Positions 13,196 through 24,543 are shown, numbered from the stretch's first letter. The stretch is DNA of 64,000 nucleotides from Sorex araneus (GCF_027595985.1 NC_073307.1:10932432-10996431); one strand, 5' to 3'. The notes: generated from the letters alone by a model not told the origin. Translations and numbers: made by a program.

Positions 13196-13615
13196 GTAAA
13201 TAAATAAAAATGTAAAAACAGGATGATGTTATCCAAGTATGAATAACTATTTTATATTGAGGGCCATGTCAGTTCAGGGAAAGCTTGTCTGATTAGGTAA
13301 TATTTGCATAGTTGTTTGCATGAAGTTGGAGAAAAATGCAGTGAGCGGCACTCTAGAATTTTCCAGCACTGTTTTAAATAGGTCTCTTTTGATTCTATCG
13401 AAATAAGATTTAAGTAGTAAATGTACAGAAATATCAATACTATCCTACTGTGTTTCATTAGTTTTGTCTTTGTAATAATGTTTGGATGATATCTACGGAG
13501 GAGACTGATGCTGAATATTCCCATGATTCTAACATTCTTTCAAATATGATTTACTCGTTTTGGTTATATAACATGTAACAAAGAATAGAAAAATCAAATT
13601 ATAAAATTTCCTTAC

Positions 13616-13767
13616 CCAAATAACAAAGCTGCTGTTAATATGACATCATTTGCTCCTGGAAGAATGTTTAATTGAACCGTAGACATTCGATTGATGACTT
13701 CCACAAAGGAACCATTCTCATCTTGGTAGAGGAATTTAATGTTTTCTTTGATATTTCCAAAAATCCC
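13616..13767 (-). other. Candidate internal coding exon, 152 nt (unrecognised)
   Basis: The minus strand is open for 50 codons plus 2 nt, bounded by GAGAGTTAG (acceptor side) and TTTGG|GTAAGG (strong donor). The encoded peptide has ordinary protein-like composition and includes KFLYQDENGSFVEVINRM and ILPGANDVILTAALLFG. I do not recognise the protein. It could be an exon of an uncharacterised gene on the TRAM1L1 strand or a relic of one. The polypyrimidine tract is weak, so the acceptor is the doubtful end. Confidence 0.4.
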
Positions 13768-14012
13768 CTAACTCTCTATAAGTCTATTTAAAATTATAGA
13801 GAAAATTACACATAAATAAGTCATAATTTTGAATTATTGTTAAATCTCAATGCTGAAATAAACTGGAAATTTCAAATATACTTTATCTGATCAACTTATT
13901 TACAGACCTCATCAAAGTTTAATCAAATATATAGATGAAACTATTTAATATCCACAAGAAATGCCATTACCTTATACTTCTAGAGAAAAGGAATGGCTCA
14001 TATAACTATTTA

Positions 14013-14210
14013 TTTATTTTTTTAATTCTTTTTTCTTTTTTTTTTTTGCTTTTTGGGTTACACCCGGCGACGCACAGGGGTTACTCCTGGCTCTGCACTC
14101 AGGAATTACCCCTGGAGGTGCTCAGGGGACCATATGGGATGCTGGGAATCGAACCCCGGTCGGCTGCGTGCAAGACAAACGCCCTACCCGCTGTGCTATC
14201 GCTCCAGCCC
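14013..14210 (-). mobile_element. SINE-A, full-length, 16 bp target duplication
   Basis: Antisense copy: T-run, TTTTTGGGTTACACCCGGCG, core, and CTATCGCTCCAGCCCC at its 5' end. CTCATATAACTATTTA flanks it at 13997-14012 and 14211-14226, a perfect duplication. Low divergence suggests a recent insertion. Confidence 0.95.
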
Positions 14211-14637
14211 CTCATATAACTATTTAAGAATTGACAAATTTTCTAATTCTCCTTCAGATATAGATGACTTAGGTGTTCTAAAACTTAACATGATTTAAGA
14301 TTTTTTAAAAGAGTATCTTTTGTAGTTTGCTTACTTTTATGTATTCTAATCTCTTAACACTATGCTTCAAAAGACATACTAAAGATTAATATTTATATAT
14401 AGCTAATCTGTAAGATGTGTGTATGCAAATCCTGATAATAAATCAATTAGTTCTGATTATATTACTGTTTAAAACAATGATTATTAGAAATATTGAAAAA
14501 TTAAAACTTAATTTCCTGAAAGAGTATTTTCAATTTTTAAGCAGAATGGCATTTTACAGGTTTTTCCCTCCAGGAGGAGAAACTTTTCATTTAGTGTGAA
14601 CATTTTTTTCAATGCTTCATTCTGTTTAAAATTTGTA

Positions 14638-14836
14638 GTCACTGTATCATTGTCATCCTGTTGTCCATCAATTCACTCAAGTGGGCATCAGTAATCTCTC
14701 CAAGTTGTCCCCGTCACGTGCTAGTGTCGCCCGATGGTGTACTGGGGGCTCTTTCAGGATCAGAGGACCGTCATTGTAACTGTTTCTGGAATATCGAGTA
14801 TGCTATGGGTAGATTGCCAGGCTCTGCTGTGAAAAT
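14638..14836 (-). mobile_element. SINE-C fragment, antisense
   Basis: Begins CACTGTATCATTGTCATCC (tail) and contains CGTGCTAGTGTCGCCCGATG. That motif also occurs in the 3' coding part of the RTE element (near 53910-53930), so this SINE shares more RTE sequence than SINE-B does. Confidence 0.7.
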
Positions 14837-14964
14837 TTGTAGACATTTACTAAATTTTCCCATCTAAAATTTCTGCTATATGGTGAACAAAATTTATTTA
14901 GGAAAAGTTTTTTATGCATTCATATTATTAGTGAACTTGCAGAGAAAACGATTACAATTTATAT

Positions 14965-15065
14965 ATTCTGAATGTTTTTGGTTTGGGCTTGGGGGCCACA
15001 CCTGGCAGTGCTCAGGGCTTACTCCTGGCTCTGTGCTCAAAGATTTCCATCTTTGGTGCAGGAGA
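14965..15065 (-). mobile_element. SINE-A, old antisense fragment
   Basis: GGGGGCCACACCTGGCAGTG, CTCAGGGCTTACTCCTGGCT and CTGTGCTCA match the 3' half of SINE-A in antisense; the head part is lost or unrecognisable. Confidence 0.6.
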
Positions 15066-15631
15066 CAGAATTTTGCTCATGCCATGCAGGAGAGATTGTA
15101 CAGAAGTTAAGGAGCGTGTTTGTGGCCAGTCCCCAGTTGATTCCCGGTATGTGACTACCAACCCCTATCAGTAGCTTACCAGGTCAGAAAATTACCTTCT
15201 AAACCCGAGTGTGAGAAAACTAAATAAATAGGTTTCACTGAGTTAAAGGCATGGTGTTGGCAAAATTCTGCTACTTCTGGTGACTCTAGAAGAAAATCCA
15301 AACCCTTTTGTCTAGTTTACAGAAGTTGCCTGTATTCCTTGACTCGTGGTTCCTTCTTCCACCATCACAGTCAGTCACCACATAACCATGGCATGTTATC
15401 TCTAAGTCTGGCTACCTTTTTCTATCCTGTATGGATCCTAATGATTATCTTGGGCTCACCAGGGTAAACCAGGATATTTCCCGTTATCAGATTCTTAATT
15501 TAATACATTCAAACTAATCCCTTTTCCATAAATGGGAATATACATATAATTCAGGGACTGGGACATAGCATATATGTGGGGTATTTATTCTGGCTACTAC
15601 ATATACTTTTTTCACTCTCAAAAAAATAAAA

Positions 15632-15764
15632 AGACAGAGCCTGGAAAGCTACCCATGGCATATTCCATATGACAAAACAGTAACAACAAGTCTTACAATG
15701 GAGACGTTACTGATGCCCACCCGAGCAAATAGATGAACAAGGAGACATCAGAGCTACTACATAT
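15632..15764 (+). mobile_element. SINE-B, 5'-truncated
   Basis: GAGCCTGGAAAGCTACCC, ATTCCATATGACAAAACAG, GGAGACGTTACTGATGCCCA and GAGCAAATAGATGAACA mark the 3' two-thirds of SINE-B. Confidence 0.8.
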
Positions 15765-16282
15765 ACTATTAAAAGCAGATCTCTAATATTCTGGGAAAAG
15801 CCATGCTCTAAAGAGTACAAGTATAGTGCAGGGCTCTTATAGTACAAAATAGAAAACCATCTGAGTGAATGTTCAGTGATTTAAAATCATTGCAGATGAC
15901 TCCAGCAGAAAGCAGGAAGTAATAATCAGCTCCCCTTCCCCCAGAAAATAAAAGAACTATTAATCATGAAAAGAAATGGTTTGGAGACTTTAATCAAATC
16001 TATTACTCTAGCGTACTGTACTTAATCATTTGATATTGATAATATATGAAAACAAAACCAGACATCCTAATCCCTACCAATTCATTTACTAATCTTACAC
16101 TTATTAAGAAACTGCAAGATGGCATTGCATTTCTTTTTTGCTGTTGTTGAATTCTGGCTGATCACGGCAAAGCGTGTGACATAAAGAGGTTCCCAATTTC
16201 TGGTTAAAACAGTTAGCATGAAAAACCAGCTTTGACATGCTGCATTCCAAAGTGAAGTTTGCATCCTGGCCTAGATGTTGGA

Positions 16283-17414
16283 TGACATTGGGTTGTCCTT
16301 ACTCCTCCCGCAGGGAGATTAGGTTTATTAAGTTACTCCCATAACAGTGACCTTGAGGCACACCCAATTCCATCAAGCACTGATAATCTTACATTGCTTT
16401 TTTCTTTCCTTTATGTCACTTGCATAGTTTAGCAATGTCCTTTTTGTACAGACACAGGAAGACGGTTCATGCTATGCTTTGTGAAATGGAAGTTAATTGA
16501 CTCCAAAATATTATTTACTCCTGGGCATCCATCACATTTACCTGATTTAAGCCTCAGTTGCCCTAACTTCCTAACACTCCCCACAACCTCCTAAGGAGGG
16601 TTCCAAAAATGGGATTGGATGGACCCAGGGCAAGCTATAAGCTACCCTGGCATCTTAAAGGGACAAGCTAAGTGCCATAAGAAGTATAATAAGTTAAGTG
16701 CACAGTCACAGAACAAACTGTCCATGACCTAAAACGGAGTAATTGAATAAGAACCCTGCTGGGATTAGGAAAGACTAACCTGGCCTGAGGACTATACTCT
16801 GAGATATTCCTGAGATATCCCCAGGAAGAGCCAACCTTTAAGCTTAATATATTACTTACTGTGTTCATACAAAATGATTAGAAATATTATAAGAATCAAA
16901 TTTACTATGATTGGTTAAATAGATTACTAGCTGAAGAAAGGAGAAAACAATACGTCCTAGATGGAATCCTGCTCTTGAGAAGATCTCCTAGTACTCTGGA
17001 GTGCTCAACCCTCAGATGAGATCTTGTTCTTGAGTTAATCTCCTAGAACTTCCCCTGCGGGAGTGGCTGTAACTCTGTCTGTTGTTATGACAATGTTCAA
17101 CCCCACGTATGTGTACCCCCACCTGTCATGATTTCTATATAACTATGCTGTAAGGGGAAAGAGGGGAATATGAGGACAGGGATGAGGATAATGGAACTAT
17201 GATGACTGGGACTACGACCAAAACTACGACTATGATTTTGCTATAAGGGAGAGATCATTCTGCATTGGGGAGGAGAGAGAAATAAACTGTCTACCAACGA
17301 GCCTGGAGCCCTGTTTCTTCGTTCCCTCGTCCTTCGTTCACCCATCACCATGGGCCAGCCAGAAAAATGGTTCTTGGCCACCTAACGCTCTGGTCCCTCG
17401 CACTCACGCTTTCA
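16283..17414 (+). mobile_element. Solo LTR, ~1.1 kb ERV family (same family as 56684-57719)
   Basis: Shares ordered blocks with the copy at 56684-57719: TAGGTTTATT..GTTACTCCC, ACACAGGAAGAC, CTAAGCCTCAG, ACCCAGGGCAAGC, GCTACCCTGGCATC and CTGGCCTGAG. A polyadenylation signal (AATAAACTG at about 17281) is followed by CT-rich U5-like sequence. The best boundaries give TG..CA ends with GTTGGA on the left (16277-16282) and GTTGAA on the right (17415-17420), a 5 of 6 match. No retroviral coding sequence flanks it. Confidence 0.7.
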
Positions 17415-17487
17415 GTTGAAACACACCTGAAGAGCCTTTCTCTTAAGTGGCTCTAGGAATAATTAACGACGTATCTCTACTTTTCCT

Positions 17488-17700
17488 TCATAAATTTAGG
17501 TTGTGAATGTTATCTCCTTTAAAAGTTTTGAAACTTGTCTCATATCCAGCATCATAAAAGACAAATATCTTGATAAACAAAGCCGACACCATGTTGGCAA
17601 GGGCAAAGAAGACTGTGAACCATTTATTTCTGACAAGAAAAATGATTTTTATGCCCCTAACATACCACCTTTCCCACAAATTCCCTTCTCTAGGATACAT
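17488..17700 (-). other. Unrecognised hydrophobic open frame, 70 codons
   Basis: The minus-strand frame starts at an ATG and ends at TGA. It encodes WFTVFFALANMVSALFIKIF, which would make one membrane-spanning helix, followed by a polar tail. Codon use in the hydrophobic part (GCC, CTT, GTG, TCG, ATC) is less AT-biased than the surroundings. A second minus frame (17900-17649) overlaps it, and there are no convincing splice sites. It may be a decayed gene or repeat fragment; no family is recognised. Confidence 0.25.
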
Positions 17701-17930
17701 CCATCAGTGGATGTCACTTTTGTGGAAGTCATGATTTGTATTCCTCCTGGCAGCTCTCTTGCTTTACAGGCCCTAAAATAGGTTCCGTTATAGCCTACAA
17801 CTGCTAGAGAGCAGAAATCCATTTCCTGCATCCATTGCCTGAGCTCACCACCATTTAATATTATTGTCTTTCTGATACTTGCCACTAAAGTTCTTGACAA
17901 TGTTACAAAATGAACAGAAAGAGAGCTGCG

Positions 17931-18066
17931 TGCTTTTCACACAATCTATTAAATAATGAGGGGAAAGATATTTTGAATTCAAGTGAAATGTTTTATTTGC
18001 ATGCTCTCCACACAATCTGTTAAATAATGACAGAAAAGATATTTTGATTCAGATAGAATGTTCTAT
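17931..18066. repeat. Diverged tandem duplication, ~71 bp period
   Basis: Two adjacent copies: one from 17931 (CACACAATCTATTAAATAATG, then AAAGATATTTTGA) and one from 18002 (CACACAATCTGTTAAATAAT, then AAAGATATTTTGA). Confidence 0.85.
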
Positions 18067-18739
18067 AAAATGTGACCCAAGATCAAGAGAAATCTTTATT
18101 TCTCTGTTACATAGAAAACATGTAATTTTGCAAACAGTGCAAGTTTGGCAGTGCTAATCTTATGCTATATTCTTAGGTGGTTCTTATCCTAAAAATAATT
18201 CAAGTTTTTTTTAAGTATTAACTAAATAAGAAAATTTATTATGGTACATAAATGAAAGTCATTTTTTTCAGCACTAATTCATCTTTCATTTGGTGCATTT
18301 TTGCTATCATGCTGAGTTATAATATAGTTTTGGATTTTTTAAATGACTTACCGAGTATATGATTTTGCAATTTAAGATGCACAGAGGCATATTTTTTATG
18401 TTTTCCAATTTTTGGATGTACAACTATTTTTCTAAAAAGCAACATGTTTAAGCATTGAATATAGATTTCTAATAGGCCTTATGATAAGCATGTGCAATAT
18501 GATGCTAGCAACTCCAGGTTCAATTAAAAATGTAATAGTATTAGAAAGAAGTCTGTGGGCAGATACAATACTGTAATCACAACATGGCATCATAATAGGA
18601 TTTCAAATCTTTCAGAATGATTATAATATAGAGGCAAATTTTATACTAATGAAACTAAATTAAAACAGGGATCCAGTGCCAGATAAAAATCAAGGAATTA
18701 GTCTCAAGTTAGGATAAAAAATATTGAGAAACAAAGAAA

Positions 18740-18876
18740 TATTTCAACGAGATAAATGCTTATGTTGCATATAGTTTGATCCCTGGTACCTCATGGTCTC
18801 CAGAGCATCACCTGAAGTGACACCTGAGCACAGACTCAGCAGTAACTTCTGACCATTGCTAGATGGGACTCAAACA
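18740..18876 (+). mobile_element. SINE-A-like, old
   Basis: TAGTTTGATCCCTGGTACC, CACCTGAGCACAGACTCAGC and AGTAACTTCTGACCATTGCT fit a heavily diverged SINE-A. Confidence 0.5.
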
Positions 18877-19472
18877 CAAATAACCATAAACGAGATGAAA
18901 AATTTTAAAACTGGACTATGGACAGACACAACAATTCTTACATTACTTGATATCAGGAGTTACCATGAAAGTAGCATATTCAGAAAATATCACTGGTGAA
19001 AAATTAGTCACGCTAATGAATGACATATGATAGAAGGTCCACAGGATTATCTGAATACACAAGATCAACTAATTTTTGACAAAAAATCACATGAGCATGT
19101 CCAGTTTCAATCCCCTACCCTGCACTGATCATGAACACTCTCCTCATCATGGTTCCCCTTGAAAAGAATCAGTAGCAGATTCAATGTCACTTGTAGTTCA
19201 CTGGTTTTTCCACAAAAAAAAAAAAAGAAAATGACAGTGATATTTAATGGATTAAAGAACTCTTGTTTTTTTTTTTTTTTTTTTTTTTTAAAGCTGGATG
19301 ATTCAAAAGGTATAAGGGGAGAGAAGTACTCTGGGCTTATTTATACCATTAATAGGATGCAAAGTGGATCATAGGCTTAGCTTAGAAGATTCACAATTTT
19401 TTTAGGTTTTAAGGCTATTTCTTTGGTCTTTGCAAAAAGAAATTTGGATTAGAAAATAAAAGGGCTAATATT

Positions 19473-20364
19473 GTCATTTAATCATCACCAATATGAAATG
19501 GTTCCCTTTTAATGGGTCGGACTTTGGTGGGAAATCCTAACAAGAATAGTAAGTCTTTTGCTGAAATATTGAAGGATACCAAAGTGGTAGCCATCTCTAT
19601 AGACTGAACTAAGCCATATCCCCACACCGGCTGAGAAGAAATATCCTTCTTTCTCGGGAAGAAACGCGGCGTGGTGTTAACCATAGTATGATGCCCATTA
19701 AGCTGACACGGACCTGGTGGCGTGGGAATCGGATACAAGGGAATAAATTATTATGTACTTGAAACAGCGGGACGCTGGTGGAATCTTGAGCCGGGGCCGA
19801 TACCAGCGTATTACTTTTGGTTCCAGAAACTGCTTGCAGACATTCTACCAGACTATCAACTAAGCCAGAGCCCCACGCCGGCTGATGACGAGAAATAACC
19901 ATCGTTTTTGGTTTGTTTTCCCTTTGTCAGGCAGCGTGGTGATTACTAAACAGGCGTGATCTCGGTGGCGCGGGACGAGGGGGGAAAAAATAGAAAAGTT
20001 ATGTAACAAACAGTGGGACTTAATATCTCTACATTCTCAGCAATGGAGAGCCATCAAATGCTTCCTTGACAGTGAGACTGTCTTTTCTTTTTTGGGGGGA
20101 AACCCTAGCAACAATAGTGAGTTATGTGTTGAAACATGGACTGTAACCAAGATAAAGCGTAAACGAAGTGAAACTTATCACTTACAAGGGCGGGGACTGG
20201 GGGGGCGGGAGGGGGCGGGAGGTATAATGGGGTGGTTGGTGATGGAATATGGGCACGGGTGAAGGGAAGGGTGTTTGAGTATTGTATAACTGACATAATC
20301 CCTAGAACTATGTAACCCTCCACATGGTGATTCAATAAAATTTAAATTAAAAAAATAAATAAAT
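19473..20364 (+). mobile_element. Young 5'-truncated L1 (3' UTR only), 19 bp target duplication
   Basis: Flanked by AAATAAAAGGGCTAATATT at 19454-19472 and 20365-20383, a perfect 19 bp duplication. The body is L1 3' UTR. It holds two imperfect copies of a ~250 bp unit (AAGCCATATCCCCACACCGG at 19611; AAGCCAGAGCCCCACGCCGG at 19862), a G-run tract at about 20190-20222 and the shared terminal tail ending in AATAAA and A-rich repeats. CpGs are well preserved, so the insertion is young. Confidence 0.85.
20190..20222 (+). other. G-rich polypurine tract of the L1 3' UTR, G-quadruplex-prone
   Basis: Several runs of three to seven G separated by one to four bases in about 33 bp. This matches the G-rich tract known in mammalian L1 3' UTRs; a similar one lies at 22322-22365. 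Confidence 0.75.
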
Positions 20365-20965
20365 AAATAAAAGGGCTAATATTAATATAATCTGATCTTT
20401 AATTGAAACCACTAATAAAATGAAAAGGCATGTTGGCAGGATATATTTATACTGCACATACACATATATTTTAGTTATCAATTATTGTAATTACCATATT
20501 AAAACTATGCATCTTTCCATACTTCATGCAATAGAAAATATTCTAATAACTGGCAATTTTAATATTATAAAGGTATATTGTCATACAAATTTTCATATAT
20601 TTCTGATGATATTATAAAATAACACAATTCTTAAGATGATAGTTTGTCCTTCTTATAAAGTTTATTATAATCTTATAATATCCACCAATTCCTTCAAATA
20701 TTTACCTCTGAGAAGCAACAACAGAAATCTACAAAAGAATTACATAATAATATTTTGGGAAATCTTATTCTTAACTACAAATGTTGATACCAAAGAACAT
20801 GTCCACCTGAAGAATGCATAAAACAAAGGCAATAGATATACAAATTGTCTTTTTTTCAGCAATTAAAAAATTTAAAAAGTAATACACCAATGATACAGAC
20901 ATTATTTAAAAATGCAATTTAGATCAGAAAATGCCTTGCACATATATTACATTGCACTCTTCAAA

Positions 20966-21162
20966 ACAGACCTGGGTTCACTTCCACCGCCCCTCTCGGA
21001 GAGCCTGGCAAGCTACCGAGAGTATCCCGCCCACACAGCAGAGACTGGCAAGCTATCTGTGGCGTATTCGATATGCCAAAAGCAGTAACAAGTCGTCTCA
21101 CAATGGAGATGTTACTGGTGCCTTCTCGAGCAAATTGATGAGCAACGGGATGACAGTGATGC
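20966..21162 (+). mobile_element. SINE-B, nearly complete
   Basis: CCCTCTCGGAGAGCCTGGCA, a second CTGGCAAGCTAT unit, GTATTCGATATGCCAAAAGC, GAGCAAATTGATGAGCAACG and GGATGACAGTGAT. The tRNA-like head is reduced. Confidence 0.88.
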
Positions 21163-21197
21163 TCATCAAAATATCTCTTTCAAAATATTGGCAAATC

Positions 21198-21352
21198 ATG
21201 GGCTGGGAAGATGGCTCCAAGGATAGGAAAGCAGTCTTGTGTGTAGGTGCGACAGTCTGAGCTCCCAATGCAACATGGTCACCTGAGCACCGCAGGAATG
21301 CCTTTGAGTAACAAATTGGGAGTAGCTCCCAAGCACTGTCAGGTGTGACCCA
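21198..21352 (+). mobile_element. SINE-A-like, old subfamily
   Basis: GGGCTGGGAAGATGGCTCCA head, CATGGTCACCTGAGCACCGC core and CTGTCAGGTGTGACCCAAAA end. Confidence 0.6.
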
Positions 21353-21599
21353 AAATTAAATCATCACACCAAAACTTCCACATGCAAATATACTCAGATA
21401 AACATGCAGTAGGACATTCAACAGGTTGTATGTCATGATGGTGGGTTGGGATGGTGAGTGGCAAGAAAGAAGTTACTAGGAAAGCTTAAAGAAAAGAAAT
21501 GTTTGGGTCTTGACTACAGTGGCTAAGTTATTATGAGATAAGATATTATGAGAATTTGTAGAAGTTGAAATATAGCAGGGCTGTTAAACATTTTCATCA

Positions 21600-22060
21600 A
21601 GAACATAGCTAAGTAGATGGATCTGGAGGATATCAGATAGAGAGGGATAGACACAAAATGATCTCACTCATATGCAGATATAAAGAAATATAGTAGGGGA
21701 ATGACAAAGACCCATTTGTACCATAAAATGATAGGAAGCTACCACAAGGGAGATAAGGAGGGGGTTATGGTGAGGGTCGGCAGAGCCTGGCAAGCGACCT
21801 GTAGACCTGTAGCGTATTTGATATGCCAAAAACAGTAACAAGTCCCACAAGGGAGATGTACTGGTGCCCACTCGAGCAAATTGATGAACAATGGGATGAC
21901 AGTGCTACAGTGCTATGGTGAGGGTAAGGAGACACTGGGATAACGGTTGAGGGACAAAGACACTCGGGGTGATGGGGGGAGAGGGCAGAGGACTGTGTTA
22001 TGCATGATGTCTTATTAAAAGTGTTGTAAACAGGTGCATAAAATCAAAACTTAAAAAACA
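21600..22060 (+). mobile_element. L1 3' UTR, split by a SINE-B
   Basis: ATGATCTCACTCATATGCAG is a hallmark of mammalian L1 3' ends. The segment resumes after the SINE with GGGGTGATGGGGGGAGAGGG and an A-rich tail. Confidence 0.65.
21778..21913 (+). mobile_element. SINE-B, 5'-truncated, 12 bp target duplication, inside an L1 3' UTR
   Basis: Contains AGAGCCTGGCAAGCGACC, ATTTGATATGCCAAAAACAG and a tail GTGCTACAGTGC. TATGGTGAGGGT occurs at 21766-21777 and 21914-21925. This defines the SINE-B 3' end exactly: the tail stops within a GTGCTACA repeat, with no poly(A). Confidence 0.92.
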
Positions 22061-22299
22061 ACTCATGTTAGTAAAAAGCTTTAATTTAAAATATACACAA
22101 ATTGTGAAAGCTAGCCTTGTAACTTTTAGATCAAAATTTATAATTATTTTCCCATGGGGCTATTTCCCCATAATTCATAAATGTAAATTATTTTTCCATA
22201 ATGTAACCTATCTGGAAAATATTAACTTTCACTCATTTGTTAGAAAAATTTTACCTGCCTCTCTGGCCTAAAAAAGTAGTTTCCATCAAAATAAAAAAA

Positions 22300-22492
22300 T
22301 GTAGAAGGATTGTACCTGCCACAGAGGCAGGGAGAGGGGAGGGGTGGGGGTGGCGGGTGGGACGCAGGGAACAATGCAGGTGGGAAATGTGCACTGGTAG
22401 AGGGATGGGTGCTCGAGTATTGTGTGACTGAAACGTAATCATGCGAGTTTGTAACTGAATGTTATGGTGATCCAATAAAACTTAAATAAATG
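22300..22492 (+). mobile_element. L1 3' end with G-rich tract
   Basis: A G-rich polypurine run at 22322-22365 is followed by AGGTGGGAAATGTGCACTGG, GTGTGACTGAAACGTAATC and GGTGATCCAATAAAACTT. Confidence 0.75.
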
Positions 22493-22494
22493 AA

Positions 22495-23510
22495 AAATGC
22501 AGATGATTAATTTAATTTCTTCCTTTTTATGATATAGCTGGCACAGGAATAACACCTTAGAATTGGGATTGCTAGCAAATTTCTAGCCAATCTTGTTGGA
22601 TTGTATTTTAAAAACGTCCCTATGGTGTTCTAATATCTCCTTGGCTTAAAACTACTCTCCACTTTCTTTTGGAATTGGTTTTTCATTCATAGTTTTGTTC
22701 TGCTAAAAGTATTGGGTCTTATCTCTGTATTGTTTATTTTTCTAAAGTCTATGATTTACAGTATTGATTCAAGGCTATTAATTCACTTACAGCTATGTAT
22801 GTCTTTTTTATGTCATCACAAGCACTGAATTCCTGGTCTCTTTCTCTGGCAGTTTCTTAGCTGTTATAATTTGCACTTTCATTCAAGTAGTAAGACCTGA
22901 TCAATGTTGAAAATAACAAGAATTTCTTAGAGTCACAAAATTTTATTCCTGTTTAATACAATGGCTATGTGTACTCTTTGACAAGGAAATTAGGAATATC
23001 ACTGTCGTGCTTTGAAGAATAAATGAGCTGAGCAAACTCTGAACTTCACAAATTCAACTAAATGGTTTCCAAAAGTTCTGCTTTGACCAAAAATCCTATG
23101 CTCTATGGATATTTTACCACCTTATACTTTTAGAAAATTAAAATAACAGTCACAAATAACAATCACAAGTATTGCCAAAATATTTTCCTTGTCAGGTTAC
23201 TTAACAGAAGAGAAAGGCAGTTCAAAACTGCTACTGAAAATTATGTGATAACGATCATGTGACTGTATGAATGGATCCATAGTGGAAGGGAATTTTACAA
23301 AAAATCATTAGATATATCAAGAAGCTAACTGAACATCGTGTAAGGAGAAAGAAGAAACTTGAAGCAAAATTAATTTGGAAAAAAATGAAATTTTATAAAT
23401 GTCTTCTTTTTTTTCAGGGGTGGAGGAGAATCAATAATTATATTTAAGCTAAATGAAGTTGCAATGGTGCTCGAGTTTTTATCATCTCTTCCAGAAAATC
23501 TTTTTCTACC
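22495..23510. other. Intergenic DNA, nothing recognised
   Basis: AT-rich sequence between an L1 tail and a SINE-A; possibly contains very old L1 sequence, not callable. Confidence 0.45.
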
Positions 23511-23525
23511 ATCTCTTCTAGTTAT

Positions 23526-23713
23526 GTTGTAGTTGTTGTTGTTGTTTTTGCGTTTTGGGTCACACCCAGCGATGCACAGGGGTTACTCCTGGCTCATTGC
23601 ACTCAGGAATTAACTCTTGGCACTTGGAGGACCATATAGGATGCTGGAAATCGAACCCAGGTCCACCGTGTGCAAGGCAAAGGCCCTACCCATTGTGCTA
23701 TCGCTCCAGCCCC
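23526..23713 (-). mobile_element. SINE-A, full-length, near-perfect target duplication
   Basis: Antisense SINE-A with TTTTGGGTCACACCCAGCG and a CTATCGCTCCAGCCC end. CATCTCTTCTAGTT before and CATCTGTTCTAGTT after differ by one base. The tail is (GTT)n-like rather than pure poly(T). Confidence 0.9.
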
Positions 23714-23776
23714 ATCTGTTCTAGTTTCTGCTGGCTTTGCTGGTTTGTGGTTTTCCAGTTTCATGTCCTTAGTAGG

Positions 23777-23969
23777 GGAAGCATTTGAGTAGCGGACGGG
23801 GCTCCCTGCATGTCCTACACAAGGCCGTTGAAGACCTGACTGGGCACGCTGGAGAATGGCAGCAGCTACTAGATATTGCGTGCAGTGCCCGGATCCCACC
23901 CACCTTCTCCCTGAGTTGGCATCCTCTGGATTTTTCTGGATCTATCCTGCAAAACGGATTGGATCTAGA
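23777..23969. other. GC-rich unassigned segment before a SINE-B
   Basis: About 190 bp with an open plus frame (HVLHKAVEDLTGHAGEWQQL) and clearly higher GC than the surroundings. It is attached to the 5' side of the SINE-B at 23970. Origin not recognised. Confidence 0.3.
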
Positions 23970-24207
23970 CCACAGCAGGTAGGGCGTTTGCCTTGCAGGC
24001 GGCCAACCTGACTTAGATTTCTCCATCCCTCTCGGAGAGCCTGGCAAGCTACCAAGAGTATCCCGCCTGTATGGCAGAGCCTGGCAAGCTACTAATGGTG
24101 TATTCGATATGCCAAAAACAGTAACAACAAGTCTCACAATGGAAATATTACTGGTGCGAGCTTGAGCAAATTGATGAACAACGGGAGAACATTGCTACAG
24201 TGCTATC
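23970..24207 (+). mobile_element. SINE-B
   Basis: CACAGCAGGTAGGGCGTTTG head fragment, two GCCTGGCAAGCTAC units, GTATTCGATATGCCAAAAAC and a GCTACAGTGCTA tail. The first ~15 bases of the head are missing. Confidence 0.9.
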
Positions 24208-24288
24208 CTACAACATCTAACTTGAAGCTATAGGGTTTTAAATAATCTAATTCAGCATTTCTTAACTAGAACAGGCCAATGCACTGCA

Positions 24289-24543
24289 GTGGACTCCCAG
24301 GATACCCCAAGTGGGGTCACGGGTGAAAGTCTCCCAAATGGGGAATGGTGGCAGGAGAGCAGAGGGCCAACATGCAGGACAGAGAGGAATTCAGCAGAAG
24401 CAAACAAAAGTCAGAAGAGGGCCATCGCTATGAAAGCTGAACCAACTGACCAAGGAAACGGACAGAGGAACTGGACTTTTACCCTCACACAAGATGGAAT
24501 TTTGCTAGGGAGTGACCTGTGGGAATTTTCTGGCATTCTATAA
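24289..24543 (+). other. Unrecognised 84-codon open frame, doubtful
   Basis: Open plus-strand frame with polar, Gln/Asn/Glu-rich composition, starting at an ATG in weak context, between a SINE-B and a SINE-C. No motif, splice site or family was recognised. It may be a relic of an unlabelled repeat. Listed because it is longer and less AT-biased than neighbouring chance frames. Confidence 0.12.
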
